Positions 1-8,364 of a stretch of 45,348 bases of DNA are shown piece by piece. How positions within the stretch are numbered: position 1 is the first letter of the stretch; every line of letters begins with the position of its first letter. The stretch spans positions 1 to 45,348 of the forward strand of contig RFNG01000131.1 of assembly GCA_009927275.1 (NCBI GenBank), written 5' to 3'. The stretch is from Sphingobacteriia bacterium (GTDB lineage: Bacteria > Bacteroidota > Bacteroidia > B-17B0 > Aurantibacillaceae). The position numbers and the translations under genes were made by a program. The notes beneath the pieces were generated by a model that was given only the letters and a program-made list of their open reading frames with translations, searched no databases and was not told where the DNA came from.

Positions 1-1
1 C

Positions 2-616
2 TATACATTAGATGCGATGCGGGTTGTACAAGGAACCATGCAATTTGGACGTGAACTTTACTTTAATAAACATAACAGTTTAAAAACATCTGTATTAATA
101 ACATGGGCTAAATCGGAAGGATTAGCAAAACCCTATTTAAAAGCTCAAAATTTTAAATATACTAATAATGATACAGTTTGGAATTTGATAGATACCGATT
201 TAAAAGGAGCAGGGTTAAATTTACATTGGCGAGAATATTTTACCAGGGGACAAATGGATAAAATGCAAAACCGTTTGGGTGCCTATGCCGGACCCGAAGT
301 ATTTTTTCGATTTTGCAGAGTAGAAGCATATGGAACATTTAAGGATTCTACTATGATAAATCCTGTTAAATTTACAAAAGATGGAATAGAGGCTCCTATT
401 TATAGAAATTTATTTTTAGGATTTATAGGGTATTCGGTAGGGTATCAAAAAGCCTTAATTAATGATAATTTATTATTGGATTTGTATGTAAGTGGTGGTT
501 TCTTTTTTAGCAAATACGATGATGAACATGGTTTAACCCAAAGACGAAGATCTCCTATGGTTGATTATACCGGTCCGTATTTAAATGTAGGTATAGGTCT
601 TGGGTATCAATTTTAG
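2..616 (+). CDS. outer-membrane beta-barrel-like protein, 5'-truncated by window edge
   Basis: The reading frame is open from base 2, and the first ATG (base 17) is probably internal, so the gene begins before the window. The visible 204 codons alternate short hydrophobic/aromatic stretches with polar turns, and the protein ends in Gly-Tyr-Gln-Phe. A C-terminal aromatic residue after amphipathic strands is typical of outer-membrane beta-barrels, so I infer an outer-membrane location. No enzymatic motif is visible and no family is recognised. Its 3' end overlaps the convergent metallo-hydrolase gene by four bases, so the two genes share no terminator spacer. Confidence 0.6.
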   Translation, partial: YTLDAMRVVQGTMQFGRELYFNKHNSLKTSVLITWAKSEGLAKPYLKAQNFKYTNNDTVWNLIDTDLKGAGLNLHWREYFTRGQMDKMQNRLGAYAGPEVFFRFCRVEAYGTFKDSTMINPVKFTKDGIEAPIYRNLFLGFIGYSVGYQKALINDNLLLDLYVSGGFFFSKYDDEHGLTQRRRSPMVDYTGPYLNVGIGLGYQF

Positions 617-2013
617 TTTAATGTATAAGTTACGCCGGGTTGCGGAATTTGAACATCGCTGTACCCCAATGCCTGTAAACGCGTTTTAAATGAAGTTTTT
701 ACGGTGTCTTCGCCATGTACTAAATACAAGGTTTTAACTGTTGCTGCTTCCTGACAAGATAAATACTGAATAAGTTCTCTTGCATCGGCGTGCGCACTTA
801 ACGACATCATGCTAAATACCAAAGCCTTTACCTCAACAGGTTCTCCAAACAATTTTACTTGTGTTGCTCCGTTTAAAAGCTTTGCGCCCAATGAACTTGG
901 ACTGCAATATCCAACTATTAAAACCCCGTTTATAGCAGCTGACAATCCTTTAAATAAATGGTGTTTGATTCGGCCGGCATCTGCCATGCCAGAAGCGGAA
1001 ATTATAATGGCCGGCGCTGCTGAATCACTTAGTGCTTTTGAATCGGCTCGTTCAGTGATATAATGCAACTGATTAAAACCAAAAGGATCGGGATCTGTTT
1101 GGATATATTCCGTTAAACTGCCGTTAAAGCATTCGTGGTGCCGTCTAACAATTTCCGTAGCGTTTGATGAAAGGGGACTGTCAACAAATACGGGAACGTC
1201 AGGCCAAAGGCCCTTTGTTTTCATCCGATCCATTAAAAACACAATTTCCTGTGTGCGGCCCAGGCTAAAAGCCGGTATAAACAACTTTCCTTTATTGGTA
1301 ACGCAAACATCGTTTACGATTTTTAAAAGCTGTGCTTCCATATTTGATGCAGGTTCATGCAAACGATCGCCATAGGTGGATTCACATAAAATAAAATCTA
1401 CCGCATTAAAAGGCTGAGGGGCTTTTAGAAGCAAATCGTGATAGCGTCCAATGTCACCGGTATACAACATTCGCTTTGGTGCGGGACTTTGCCATTGCAA
1501 TTCTACAGCTGCACTACCCGTAATATGACCGTTTTCAATAAATTTAAATTTTAAATTGGCGTTTAGCGAAAACCAATTGTTATACGGAACAGATTTAAAA
1601 TATTTTAAACTTCGTTCAACATCTGTAACAGAATATAAAGGTTTAAGAAGATCTTGACCTCTGCGTTTTCGTATTTTATTAACATAACGAACATCTGCTT
1701 CTTGTATATGAGCACTGTCCAGTAAAAGTATACGACATAAATCAAGTGTGCCGGGTGTACAATACACGGGGCCTTTATAACCATTTTTAAATAAGAGGGG
1801 AATACGACCCGAGTGATCTATATGTGCATGGGATAATACAACGGCATTAAGGCGGTGGGGATTAAGTCCCAGATGCTGGTTTCGTGAAAGGGTTTCATTA
1901 CCCAATCCCTGAAACATGCCATAATCTAATATACACTCAAAACCATCTTCATCAATTACCAGATGTGCACTTCCGGTAACTGAATCCGATCCGCCAATTG
2001 ATTTAAATTTCAT
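613..2013 (-). CDS. MBL-fold/beta-CASP metallo-hydrolase (RNA-processing exonuclease family)
   Basis: The protein has 466 residues. It carries the metallo-beta-lactamase metal motif His-Ala-His-Ile-Asp-His near residues 61-66, a second His in ENGHITGSA, the Asp in YTGDIGRY, a beta-CASP insert in the middle, and a C-terminal RMMBL-type segment with SLSAHAD and LVHGE. This layout is that of the beta-CASP nucleases (CPSF73/YSH1-like), which act on RNA using two zinc ions; substrate here is unknown. It is cytosolic with no signal peptide. It lies 23 bases downstream of the thioredoxin gene on the same strand, and a TAnnTTTC element sits four bases before its ATG, so it may have its own start as well as read-through. 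Confidence 0.85.
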   Translation of the reverse strand: MKFKSIGGSDSVTGSAHLVIDEDGFECILDYGMFQGLGNETLSRNQHLGLNPHRLNAVVLSHAHIDHSGRIPLLFKNGYKGPVYCTPGTLDLCRILLLDSAHIQEADVRYVNKIRKRRGQDLLKPLYSVTDVERSLKYFKSVPYNNWFSLNANLKFKFIENGHITGSAAVELQWQSPAPKRMLYTGDIGRYHDLLLKAPQPFNAVDFILCESTYGDRLHEPASNMEAQLLKIVNDVCVTNKGKLFIPAFSLGRTQEIVFLMDRMKTKGLWPDVPVFVDSPLSSNATEIVRRHHECFNGSLTEYIQTDPDPFGFNQLHYITERADSKALSDSAAPAIIISASGMADAGRIKHHLFKGLSAAINGVLIVGYCSPSSLGAKLLNGATQVKLFGEPVEVKALVFSMMSLSAHADARELIQYLSCQEAATVKTLYLVHGEDTVKTSFKTRLQALGYSDVQIPQPGVTYTLN

Positions 2014-2017
2014 TTGT

Positions 2018-2025
2018 GAAAATTA
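2018..2025 (-). promoter_or_regulatory. candidate -7 element abutting the metallo-hydrolase start
   Basis: On the minus strand the sequence reads TAATTTTC, then ACAA, then the ATG of the metallo-hydrolase. It matches seven of eight positions of, or closely resembles, the Bacteroidota TAnnTTTG element. Its position so close to the start codon fits a leaderless transcript. It is the weakest member of the set described in the findings because the last base is C. Confidence 0.3.
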
Positions 2026-2036
2026 CAAAATGCATG

Positions 2037-2333
2037 TTAAACCATTGGCTTAAGCGTTTCAATTAAAGCTGCAGCCTGCATTACGCCCGACTGTTTCCAT
2101 TGCACCTGCCCCTTTTTAAAAATCATAAGGGCTGGCACACCTCGAATTTGAAACTGCTGCGCCAGTTCGGGGTTTTTATCAACATCCACTTTTAAAATGG
2201 TTATGGCATTGCCAAAATGTGATTTTACATCTTTTAAAATTGGCGGCATTGCTTGGCAGGGACCACACCATGTGGCAAAAAAATCCACAAGTACTGGCTT
2301 TTCATTTTGAATATGTTCAAAAAAGCTAGGCAT
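2037..2333 (-). CDS. thioredoxin
   Basis: This 98-residue single-domain protein has the classical active site Trp-Cys-Gly-Pro-Cys at about residues 22-26 and the cis-Pro loop RGVPA. It has no signal peptide, so it should be a cytosolic disulfide reductase. It is slightly shorter than E. coli TrxA (109 residues). It lies in a minus-strand cluster with a DUF2892-type membrane protein and a rhodanese, which suggests that it may reduce persulfide or disulfide intermediates of that pair. Only three bases separate it from the membrane protein gene, consistent with one transcript. Confidence 0.9.
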   Translation of the reverse strand: MPSFFEHIQNEKPVLVDFFATWCGPCQAMPPILKDVKSHFGNAITILKVDVDKNPELAQQFQIRGVPALMIFKKGQVQWKQSGVMQAAALIETLKPMV

Positions 2334-2336
2334 ACA

Positions 2337-2528
2337 TCAACGTTTTGGTAGGGTACAGGTATTGCAGGGATTCCATAAGGCATGTGCAACTATAAACAAT
2401 CCTGATACAGTTACTATTGTATCGGCTACCAGTAGTCCGTGAACAGCAAAAAATAAACCACAAACTAAACGGAGTATACACCACGCATTCCAGTTATGGC
2501 GCAGCCTGATGGCTATTGACTTAATCAT
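2337..2528 (-). CDS. small YgaP-type (DUF2892) membrane protein
   Basis: The product is 63 residues with two hydrophobic segments (about 15-34 and 36-52) separated by a tight turn, preceded by a basic amphipathic start. Its tail carries Cys-Asn-Thr-Cys. This is the arrangement of the YgaP-like inner-membrane domain. Its start overlaps the end of the rhodanese gene by eight bases. In E. coli YgaP the rhodanese and the two-helix membrane domain are one polypeptide; here they are separate, translationally coupled genes. Function is unproven; sulfur or cyanide/thiocyanate handling has been proposed for YgaP relatives. Confidence 0.7.
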   Translation of the reverse strand: MIKSIAIRLRHNWNAWCILRLVCGLFFAVHGLLVADTIVTVSGLFIVAHALWNPCNTCTLPKR

Positions 2529-2838
2529 GCAACTGGCGATTTAAATTGGCCCAACCCCCACCGTTGTATACCTCTGTAAACCCTAAATTTTGAAGTATGG
2601 ATTTTGCTGAGGCGCTACGCATGCCACTTGCACAACACGTTATAACGGGTTTGTCTTTTTTTAATTTGCCGGCCAGTTGCGTCAATTCATTTAATGGCAA
2701 ATTTTTACTGCCGGATATGTGCCCAGAAGCATATTCGCCACGCGTGCGCACATCAATAATTTGTGCCCCCTGAGCCTGTAATTGTTTGTAATCGGTTGCG
2801 GGACCTAATCCCATCCATTGTTTGATTTGATTTATCAT
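2521..2838 (-). CDS. rhodanese-like sulfurtransferase
   Basis: This 105-residue single rhodanese domain has the signature IIDVRTRGEYASGHI around residues 27-41 and an active-site loop CCASGMRS near 68-75, where the second Cys heads the six-residue loop that carries the persulfide. It lacks a signal peptide. Its 3' end overlaps the DUF2892 gene and its 5' end overlaps the DUF983 gene by four bases, so the cluster is tightly coupled. Role inferred: moving sulfane sulfur at or near the inner membrane. Confidence 0.88.
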   Translation of the reverse strand: MINQIKQWMGLGPATDYKQLQAQGAQIIDVRTRGEYASGHISGSKNLPLNELTQLAGKLKKDKPVITCCASGMRSASAKSILQNLGFTEVYNGGGWANLNRQLHD

Positions 2839-3221
2839 GTATTTTGATTTTTAAGCGGATTATATGGTACAAAAAAGTTAAGCCACAGCATGCGCGACCA
2901 GCGCAGTGTTAACGGACTTAATGCAATTAACGAACTGGCCATGGCCAGGGCAAACCATAACGTATCCATAGTATTTAAAACGGTTATATATAAAACATAC
3001 CATACTATAAACCAGCCGGAGGTTAAAGCGTATGAAACATACATTGCACCATAAAAAAAACTTGGTTCACGTTCATACTGAAGGTTACAAGATGAACAAT
3101 GTTCGTGCAGTTTAAACAAAGCTTTTAACCGGTATGGATTTTTATACACAAATACGTTGCCTTTATGGCAACGGGGACATTTATTAAACCACATTGAATA
3201 TAAAATTTGAAAAACGCGCAT
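2835..3221 (-). CDS. DUF983 family zinc-ribbon membrane protein
   Basis: The 128-residue protein starts with CPRCHKGNVF (residues 15-24) and a second pair CSSC (about 42-45), which together look like a zinc ribbon. Two or three transmembrane helices follow, from about residue 58 to 115. This is the layout of DUF983, a family of unknown function common in Bacteroidota and Alphaproteobacteria. It is the first gene of the minus-strand sulfur/thiol cluster, and the 305-base gap upstream of it probably holds the cluster's promoter. Confidence 0.8.
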   Translation of the reverse strand: MRVFQILYSMWFNKCPRCHKGNVFVYKNPYRLKALFKLHEHCSSCNLQYEREPSFFYGAMYVSYALTSGWFIVWYVLYITVLNTMDTLWFALAMASSLIALSPLTLRWSRMLWLNFFVPYNPLKNQNT

Positions 3222-3283
3222 ATCCTATTTCTTAAAAAAGTGTATTGTTTAACCCCAACACGTACTGTTGATTCCACATGTTA

Positions 3284-3307
3284 TTGGCATTGGCTTGGCA
3301 TTGCCAA
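3284..3307. repeat. tandem 11-bp repeat with overlapping inverted repeat
   Basis: TTGGCATTGGC at 3284-3294 is followed immediately by TTGGCATTGCC at 3295-3305, differing at one base. The second copy plus two bases forms TTGGCA-T-TGCCAA, an odd-length palindrome. It could be a regulator binding site for either divergent gene. Confidence 0.45.
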
Positions 3308-3386
3308 ATTACGTTACAATTGCATCTTCGTTTAAACAATTGCTTAACCATCATGGTGCAAAGTTGAATAATTTATCGGGTTCGGT

Positions 3387-3404
3387 ATGTGATTTTTGTC
3401 ACAT
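3387..3404. promoter_or_regulatory. CRP/FNR-family dyad
   Basis: ATGTGA and TCACAT flank six bases (TTTTTG). This matches the TGTGA-N6-TCACA consensus of the CRP/FNR family exactly. It lies about 125 bases upstream of the first Omp28-like start and about 170 from the DUF983 start. Bacteroidota encode many CRP/FNR-like regulators, but which one would bind is unknown. Confidence 0.5.
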
Positions 3405-3526
3405 CAAATAAAAAATGGGGTATTTATTTGCTTTGAAAACAGAAATCCAAAAATTAAAATCAATAATATATGTTAATTTGCAAAATAGCAGATTATACCC
3501 TAATTTTATTACAATATACTGTAACT

Positions 3527-5476
3527 ATGAAACACCTCTATCTTTACTGCGCCTTACTTTTAACAGGATGGACTTTTGCTCAAACACCCCGATTAGTTTT
3601 ATACGAAGAATTTACCGGCGAAAACTGTCCGCCCTGTGCGTCTACAAACCCAGCTTTAAATGCCCTTTTGGCGTTACCAACAAATACCCCTAAAGTACAA
3701 TCTATAAAATGGCAAGTGCCCATCCCTTCGGCACCATCAAATACCTGGTCGCTATATAAAACCAATATGGCTGAAATTGACTGGCGCTGGAAATCTATTG
3801 CAAATGGCGGATATGGCTATACACCGGCAATTAATTCGGCACCATCCAGTAAAATTGATGGGCAAGAAGCAACGGTGTTTGGGGCGGCATCAGGTCATCC
3901 TGCCAATTTAAATAGTAATGTAATAGCCACAGCACAATCGTACACATCGGCATTTGCTGTTACCATGAATCGTGCATGGGATCCATCAGGCAATGCGATT
4001 ACACTAACGGTTAATATACAAGCTACAGCTAATTTTAATGCTGTTGGCAATTTGGTGTTTCGTACCGTAATGATTGAAAGGGTTATTGATTTTTCAGTAG
4101 CACCGGGTACAAATGGCGAAAAACATTTTGAGGATATTGCCATTAAATCCTTCCCCACGTTGCAATCGGGTGTTGCAATGACATCAAACTGGAGTATTGG
4201 CCAAACCCAAACGTTTACATTAAACTGTGCCATCCCATCGTATTGCCGTAAAAAAGAGGAAATAGCTTTTGTAGGCTTTATTCAGGATGATGGCAATCAG
4301 CGCGTAGCGCAATGCGTTCGGGCCGATCGTCAGCCGCTATTATACGATGCCCTTGCCCTTGCCGCAAAAATTGATCCCGTATGTTCAGCAAGCTTAAGCC
4401 CTCTGGTATATGTAAAAAACAACGGGTTAAATGCCATTACAGCCATGACCATAACACCTTACATAGATGGCACGGCCGCATCGCCCTTTACATGGACAGG
4501 AAATTTAGCGGCAGGATCAAATGCAAGTATTACCCTTGCGCCTATAACCAGTCCAACACTTAGCGGTGCACATTCGTTTTCATACCAAATTACAGCCTTA
4601 AATGCCAGTGATTTTAATCTTTCTAATAATTCCGCACGGGTATCGTTTTTAGTTGCCAACGCGTATGCTGCCGGGCCGGTTTCAGAAGGTTTTTCAGCTG
4701 TAGCCTTTCCGCCGGTTAATGGTTTTGTTGTGGTAAATACAAATGCTGGTCCAAGCTGGTCACGTGTAACCAATGCCGGAGGATTTAATTTAAGTATGCA
4801 ATCGGCTAAGTATGATTTTTATAACAATACCGTAGCTGGAGATGTAGATGAATTTTATTTACCACCGGTAGATTTATCAGGTGGAAATCCCCCCCAATTA
4901 CTTTTTGATATTGCCTATGCGCAGCGCAATGCCAACAGCAATGATAAACTGGATATAATGGCATCAAGCGATTGCGGTACTACTTGGACCAATGTGTTTT
5001 CACAGACCGGGGCCATGATGACCAATATTGCACCAGTATCCGGCAGCGCGTATGTGCCTGATGTTAACGATCCTACACATTGGAGAAACGAATTGGTAAC
5101 ATTAACCGGCTTTAATAAGTCTAATGTGCTTATTAAGTTTGTTACAACAAATGGAAACGGCAACAATCTGTATATCGATAATATTAACCTCGAACAAACC
5201 AGCCCAACAGCTGTAAGGGCTTTAAATTCGGTAGATCAATTACAGATGTTTCCAAATCCGGCATCAAGTCAGGTAAATATAGAATTTACTAACAGTTCAA
5301 AAGAGCCCGTACAGGTATATATTTCAGATGTTACCGGTAAACGGGTATGGTCAAAAGAAATGGTTTCAGATTCAAAACGTATAGAATTGCAACCTGAATT
5401 ACCCGCAGGAACCTATTTAATTCAAATAGAACGTGCAGATAGCAAATGGGTAAAATCCTTAATTATTAAACCTTAA
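3527..5476 (+). CDS. Omp28-like secreted protein A with CPPC motif and T9SS sorting domain
   Basis: Starting at the ATG at 3527 gives 649 residues with a clear signal peptide (cleavage after about residue 18, ...TFAQ). An N-terminal Omp28/thioredoxin-like domain follows, with Cys-Pro-Pro-Cys at residues 34-37. A CARDB-like linker domain lies at about 275-375, a jelly-roll (choice-of-anchor J type) domain at about 380-560, and a C-terminal T9SS type A sorting domain (MFPNPASSQVNIEF ... AGTYLIQI ... SLIIKP) fills the last 80 residues or so. I infer export through the inner membrane by Sec, then secretion or surface attachment by T9SS. The CPPC pair suggests redox or disulfide activity outside the cell, unproven. 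It is a paralog of the gene at 6230. A run of seven C lies at 4889-4895. Confidence 0.85.
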   Translation: MKHLYLYCALLLTGWTFAQTPRLVLYEEFTGENCPPCASTNPALNALLALPTNTPKVQSIKWQVPIPSAPSNTWSLYKTNMAEIDWRWKSIANGGYGYTPAINSAPSSKIDGQEATVFGAASGHPANLNSNVIATAQSYTSAFAVTMNRAWDPSGNAITLTVNIQATANFNAVGNLVFRTVMIERVIDFSVAPGTNGEKHFEDIAIKSFPTLQSGVAMTSNWSIGQTQTFTLNCAIPSYCRKKEEIAFVGFIQDDGNQRVAQCVRADRQPLLYDALALAAKIDPVCSASLSPLVYVKNNGLNAITAMTITPYIDGTAASPFTWTGNLAAGSNASITLAPITSPTLSGAHSFSYQITALNASDFNLSNNSARVSFLVANAYAAGPVSEGFSAVAFPPVNGFVVVNTNAGPSWSRVTNAGGFNLSMQSAKYDFYNNTVAGDVDEFYLPPVDLSGGNPPQLLFDIAYAQRNANSNDKLDIMASSDCGTTWTNVFSQTGAMMTNIAPVSGSAYVPDVNDPTHWRNELVTLTGFNKSNVLIKFVTTNGNGNNLYIDNINLEQTSPTAVRALNSVDQLQMFPNPASSQVNIEFTNSSKEPVQVYISDVTGKRVWSKEMVSDSKRIELQPELPAGTYLIQIERADSKWVKSLIIKP

Positions 5477-5480
5477 GTTT

Positions 5481-6218
5481 ATGAAATCAGTTCTAGTATT
5501 TGCTTTAATAATATGGGTTGAACTTGGCGTTTCACAGTCTAGTATTCAAATGCTAATTTCTAATAGCACACAAACATTAAATAATGGTGCTGTAATTTCA
5601 TTGACCACAGCTATTGGCCAAGAAACTAAACAAATAGTTGATATCCGCAATATTTCAATTAACACAACCAACACTTACAAGGTAAAACGAAAAGATGTGG
5701 TTTTAAACAATGGAGCAGATGCATACTTTTGTTTTGGAGGCAGTTGTTATGGCCCGGGAACGCCCGATGCACCAAATGCTTTAAGTTTAAATGCCGGTCA
5801 AAAAGCCTCAGATTTAAATTCGCAACAAAATCCCTATTATCCACTTTCTGCCGATATTTATGAAGGAGGAACTGCGATTGCATTCAGCGAGGTGTATTAT
5901 AAATTTTATAATGTAGCTAATCCCAATGATACAGCCAGTTTTACTATTAAGTACAATGCATTACCTGTAGGTATTGCGGTTCATAAAACAGAATCAGATT
6001 ACAAAATTTACCAATGTGCAAATCAAAAGTCTGTTACTGTTACTCGTAAATCTACCGAACCTGCAAAAGGTCAAATATGTAATATTGAAGGCAAACCGGT
6101 TTTTCAGTTTAATTGTAATTCGGAGCAAACAGATTTACAATTACAGACGCTTGATGCAGGATTTTACACGCTAAGACTTTCAAACTCCAATGCAATTTTT
6201 AAAATTATACTTCCTTAA
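5481..6218 (+). CDS. small T9SS-sorted secreted protein between the Omp28 paralogs
   Basis: The 245-residue protein has a signal peptide of about 18 residues, a beta-rich domain with a central FCFGGSC motif (two Cys that could form a disulfide) and a Bacteroidota-type T9SS C-terminal tail (NIEGKPVFQF ... AGFYTLRL ... KIILP). It starts four bases after protein A stops and ends 11 bases before protein B starts, so the three are almost certainly one operon. A domain of this kind with Asn-Ile-Ser and Asn-Pro-Asn-Asp-Ser/Thr motifs is common next to Omp28-like proteins, but I know no function. It may be a partner or substrate of the CPPC proteins. Confidence 0.75.
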   Translation: MKSVLVFALIIWVELGVSQSSIQMLISNSTQTLNNGAVISLTTAIGQETKQIVDIRNISINTTNTYKVKRKDVVLNNGADAYFCFGGSCYGPGTPDAPNALSLNAGQKASDLNSQQNPYYPLSADIYEGGTAIAFSEVYYKFYNVANPNDTASFTIKYNALPVGIAVHKTESDYKIYQCANQKSVTVTRKSTEPAKGQICNIEGKPVFQFNCNSEQTDLQLQTLDAGFYTLRLSNSNAIFKIILP

Positions 6219-6229
6219 ACAAAAAAACC

Positions 6230-8167
6230 ATGACTAAAACACGTACATTACTTGTAATATTGGCGCTATCATGTACCGCCTTTGCACAAACGCCCAGGCT
6301 TTGCCTTTATGAAGAATTTACCGGTGAAAATTGTCCGCCATGCGCCGCTACAAATCCCGGTTTAAATACACTTTTGGCATCTGCTACAAATTCAACCAAA
6401 GCTGTAGCCATCAAATGGCAGGTGCCCATTCCCTCTGCGCCTTCAGCAACTTGGTCCTTATACCAAACCAACAAAGCTGATATCAATTGGAGATACAGCA
6501 CCTATGGGTATGGTATAAATTCTGCACCTTCAGGCCGCATGGATGGTAGAAACGTAACTGTATTTGGCGCGGCATCCGATCATCCGGCTAATTTAAATAA
6601 TAACGTTATTGCCACGGCACAGTCTTACACCTCGGCATTTAATGTAACAATGTCCAGAGCGTGGAATCCGGGATGTACCGCTGTAACTTTAACTGTAAAT
6701 ATACAGGCTACAGCAAATTTTAATGCCGTGGGCTCATTAGTATTTCGTACCGTTATGGTTGAACGTGTTATAGATTTTACCGTAGCGCCCGGCACCAATG
6801 GTGAAAAGCATTTTGAAGACGTAGCCATCAAAGCATTCCCTACCATTCAATCTGGAATAGCAATGGCGCCAACATGGACCGTTGGTCAATCGCAAACATT
6901 TACTTTAAACTGTCCTCTACCCAGTTATACCCGAAAAAAATCTGAAGTAGCATTTGTGGGCTTTATACAAGATGATGGAAATCGTCAGGTAGCACAAGCC
7001 TGTCGTGTTAACCCCGATCCGGTTCCTACTGATGCCATTTCGGCTTTGGGTGCTACTGTTAACGTAGCATGTTCAAATACCATTGCCCCGCAAGTATCTT
7101 TTAAAAATGAAGGTCAGGGTGCAATATCGGGTTTAACCATTAATCCTTTTGTTGATGGAATTGCCGCTGCGCCGTATACCTGGAATGGAAATTTAACCGC
7201 AGGGTCAACTACCAATATCGTTTTATCCTCCATAACCAGTCCTACAATTAGCGGTTCACATACCTTTTCATTTACATTTAGTACCAGCGCACCCAATTAT
7301 AATTTATTGGTAAATAATAACCGTACTAATTATTTTGTAGCCAATACCTATGCCGGAACACCTGTTGCAGAGGATTTTGCCTTGGCAAGCTTTCCCCCAC
7401 AAGGCTGGGCTATTATAAATGCAGACAACGGACCAACATGGTCACGAGTAACAAATGCGGGTGGTTTTAACCTTAGCATGCAGTCTGCCAAATATGATAT
7501 TTATACTAATACTAAAATTGGTGATATCGATGAATTATATTTACCGGCAAGTGATTTAAGCGGTGGCAATGCACCTGAATTAAGTTTTGATATTGCATAT
7601 GCTCAACGCACCATGTTTAACGTAGATCGCTTAGAAGTAAAACTTTCAGACGATTGTGGTGCTACATGGACCACCGTTTATTCAGCAGCAGGCCCATCGT
7701 TAACTTCTACAACACCCTACGCAGCTACAGCGTATGTACCCAGCCCAACAGACCCAACACACTGGAGAAATGAATTTATTTCATTACCAGGCTGGAATAA
7801 AAGCAATGTGATAGCTAAGTTTGTGGTTACTAATGATAACGGAAACAATATCTATATTGATAATGTTAATCTATCACAAAGTAGCCCTGTAGGTTTAACC
7901 TCTAATCAGGGTATTTTGGCGGATATGCATGTTGTTCCAAATCCCTCAAATGGAAATATGCAAATTATAGTACAAGGCCAGGCAAATCAATCATCACAGT
8001 TTGAATTACGCAATCTTTTAGGACAAGTTGTTTATTTAAAAAATGTAGATTTACAAAACGGACTAAACCGTATTACTTTAGATTTACAACATTTACCTAA
8101 AGGTGTATATACCCTAACAGGTAAAAACGCGTTAAAAGTTTCAAGCAGTAAAATCATTATTGAATAA
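6230..8167 (+). CDS. Omp28-like secreted protein B, paralog of protein A
   Basis: This 645-residue protein repeats the architecture of protein A: signal peptide ending ...AFAQ, CPPC at residues 35-38, CARDB-like segment, jelly-roll domain and a T9SS type A tail (VVPNPSNGNMQIIV ... KGVYTLTG ... SKIIIE). Long stretches are nearly identical to protein A, for example IKWQVPIPSAPS, VIATAQSYTSAF, VAPGTNGEKHFED and WSRVTNAGGFNLSMQSAKYD. The sorting tails and parts of the middle differ. The pair clearly arose by duplication. Protein B has an extra Cys at residue 25, and A has one in SYCRKK that B lacks. A terminator follows at 8187-8220. Confidence 0.85.
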   Translation: MTKTRTLLVILALSCTAFAQTPRLCLYEEFTGENCPPCAATNPGLNTLLASATNSTKAVAIKWQVPIPSAPSATWSLYQTNKADINWRYSTYGYGINSAPSGRMDGRNVTVFGAASDHPANLNNNVIATAQSYTSAFNVTMSRAWNPGCTAVTLTVNIQATANFNAVGSLVFRTVMVERVIDFTVAPGTNGEKHFEDVAIKAFPTIQSGIAMAPTWTVGQSQTFTLNCPLPSYTRKKSEVAFVGFIQDDGNRQVAQACRVNPDPVPTDAISALGATVNVACSNTIAPQVSFKNEGQGAISGLTINPFVDGIAAAPYTWNGNLTAGSTTNIVLSSITSPTISGSHTFSFTFSTSAPNYNLLVNNNRTNYFVANTYAGTPVAEDFALASFPPQGWAIINADNGPTWSRVTNAGGFNLSMQSAKYDIYTNTKIGDIDELYLPASDLSGGNAPELSFDIAYAQRTMFNVDRLEVKLSDDCGATWTTVYSAAGPSLTSTTPYAATAYVPSPTDPTHWRNEFISLPGWNKSNVIAKFVVTNDNGNNIYIDNVNLSQSSPVGLTSNQGILADMHVVPNPSNGNMQIIVQGQANQSSQFELRNLLGQVVYLKNVDLQNGLNRITLDLQHLPKGVYTLTGKNALKVSSSKIIIE

Positions 8168-8186
8168 TTACGTTTTATTTATCTTT

Positions 8187-8220
8187 AAAGCCTGGTGCAA
8201 TATGTACCTGGCTTTTTTTT
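8187..8220 (+). terminator. rho-independent terminator of the Omp28 operon
   Basis: AAAGCC-T-GGT (8187-8196) pairs with ACC-T-GGCTTT (8206-8215) around a nine-base loop, with one T-T mismatch, and the stem runs directly into a T tract ending at 8220. It begins 20 bases after the stop codon of protein B. Confidence 0.85.
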
Positions 8221-8319
8221 GCTTTTGTTTTAAGCCTATAATTAATCCATATAAACCAATAAAATATTTACATAAATTTCTTAGAGCAAATAATGAGTGA
8301 CAAACATTAAGGACAAAAG

Positions 8320-8327
8320 TAACTTTG
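8320..8327 (+). promoter_or_regulatory. -7 promoter element upstream of the codon-shifted secreted protein
   Basis: TAACTTTG is a full match to TAnnTTTG, 37 bases before the ATG at 8365. The untranslated leader contains an inverted repeat, AATTAA (8330-8335) with TTAATT (8343-8348). No good -33 TTG element was found at the usual spacing. Confidence 0.55.
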
Positions 8328-8364
8328 ACAATTAATGGACCGTTAATTTTAATTATAAACAAAC

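Larger units (their letters stand above)
3222..3526. other. divergent intergenic region with regulatory-looking repeats
   Basis: This is the divergent gap between the DUF983 gene (minus) and the first Omp28-like gene (plus). I see no convincing gene in it. It holds an 11-base near-identical direct repeat at 3284-3305, whose second half completes a TTGGCA/TGCCAA inverted repeat, and a perfect CRP/FNR-type dyad at 3387-3404. An open stretch upstream of 3527 in the Omp28 frame has no signal peptide character and was not taken as coding. Confidence 0.6.

Noticed and set aside
3415-3693. Open frame starting in the gap before Omp28 A
   Set aside because: It runs in a different frame through the signal peptide and CPPC region of the real gene and has no protein-like features.
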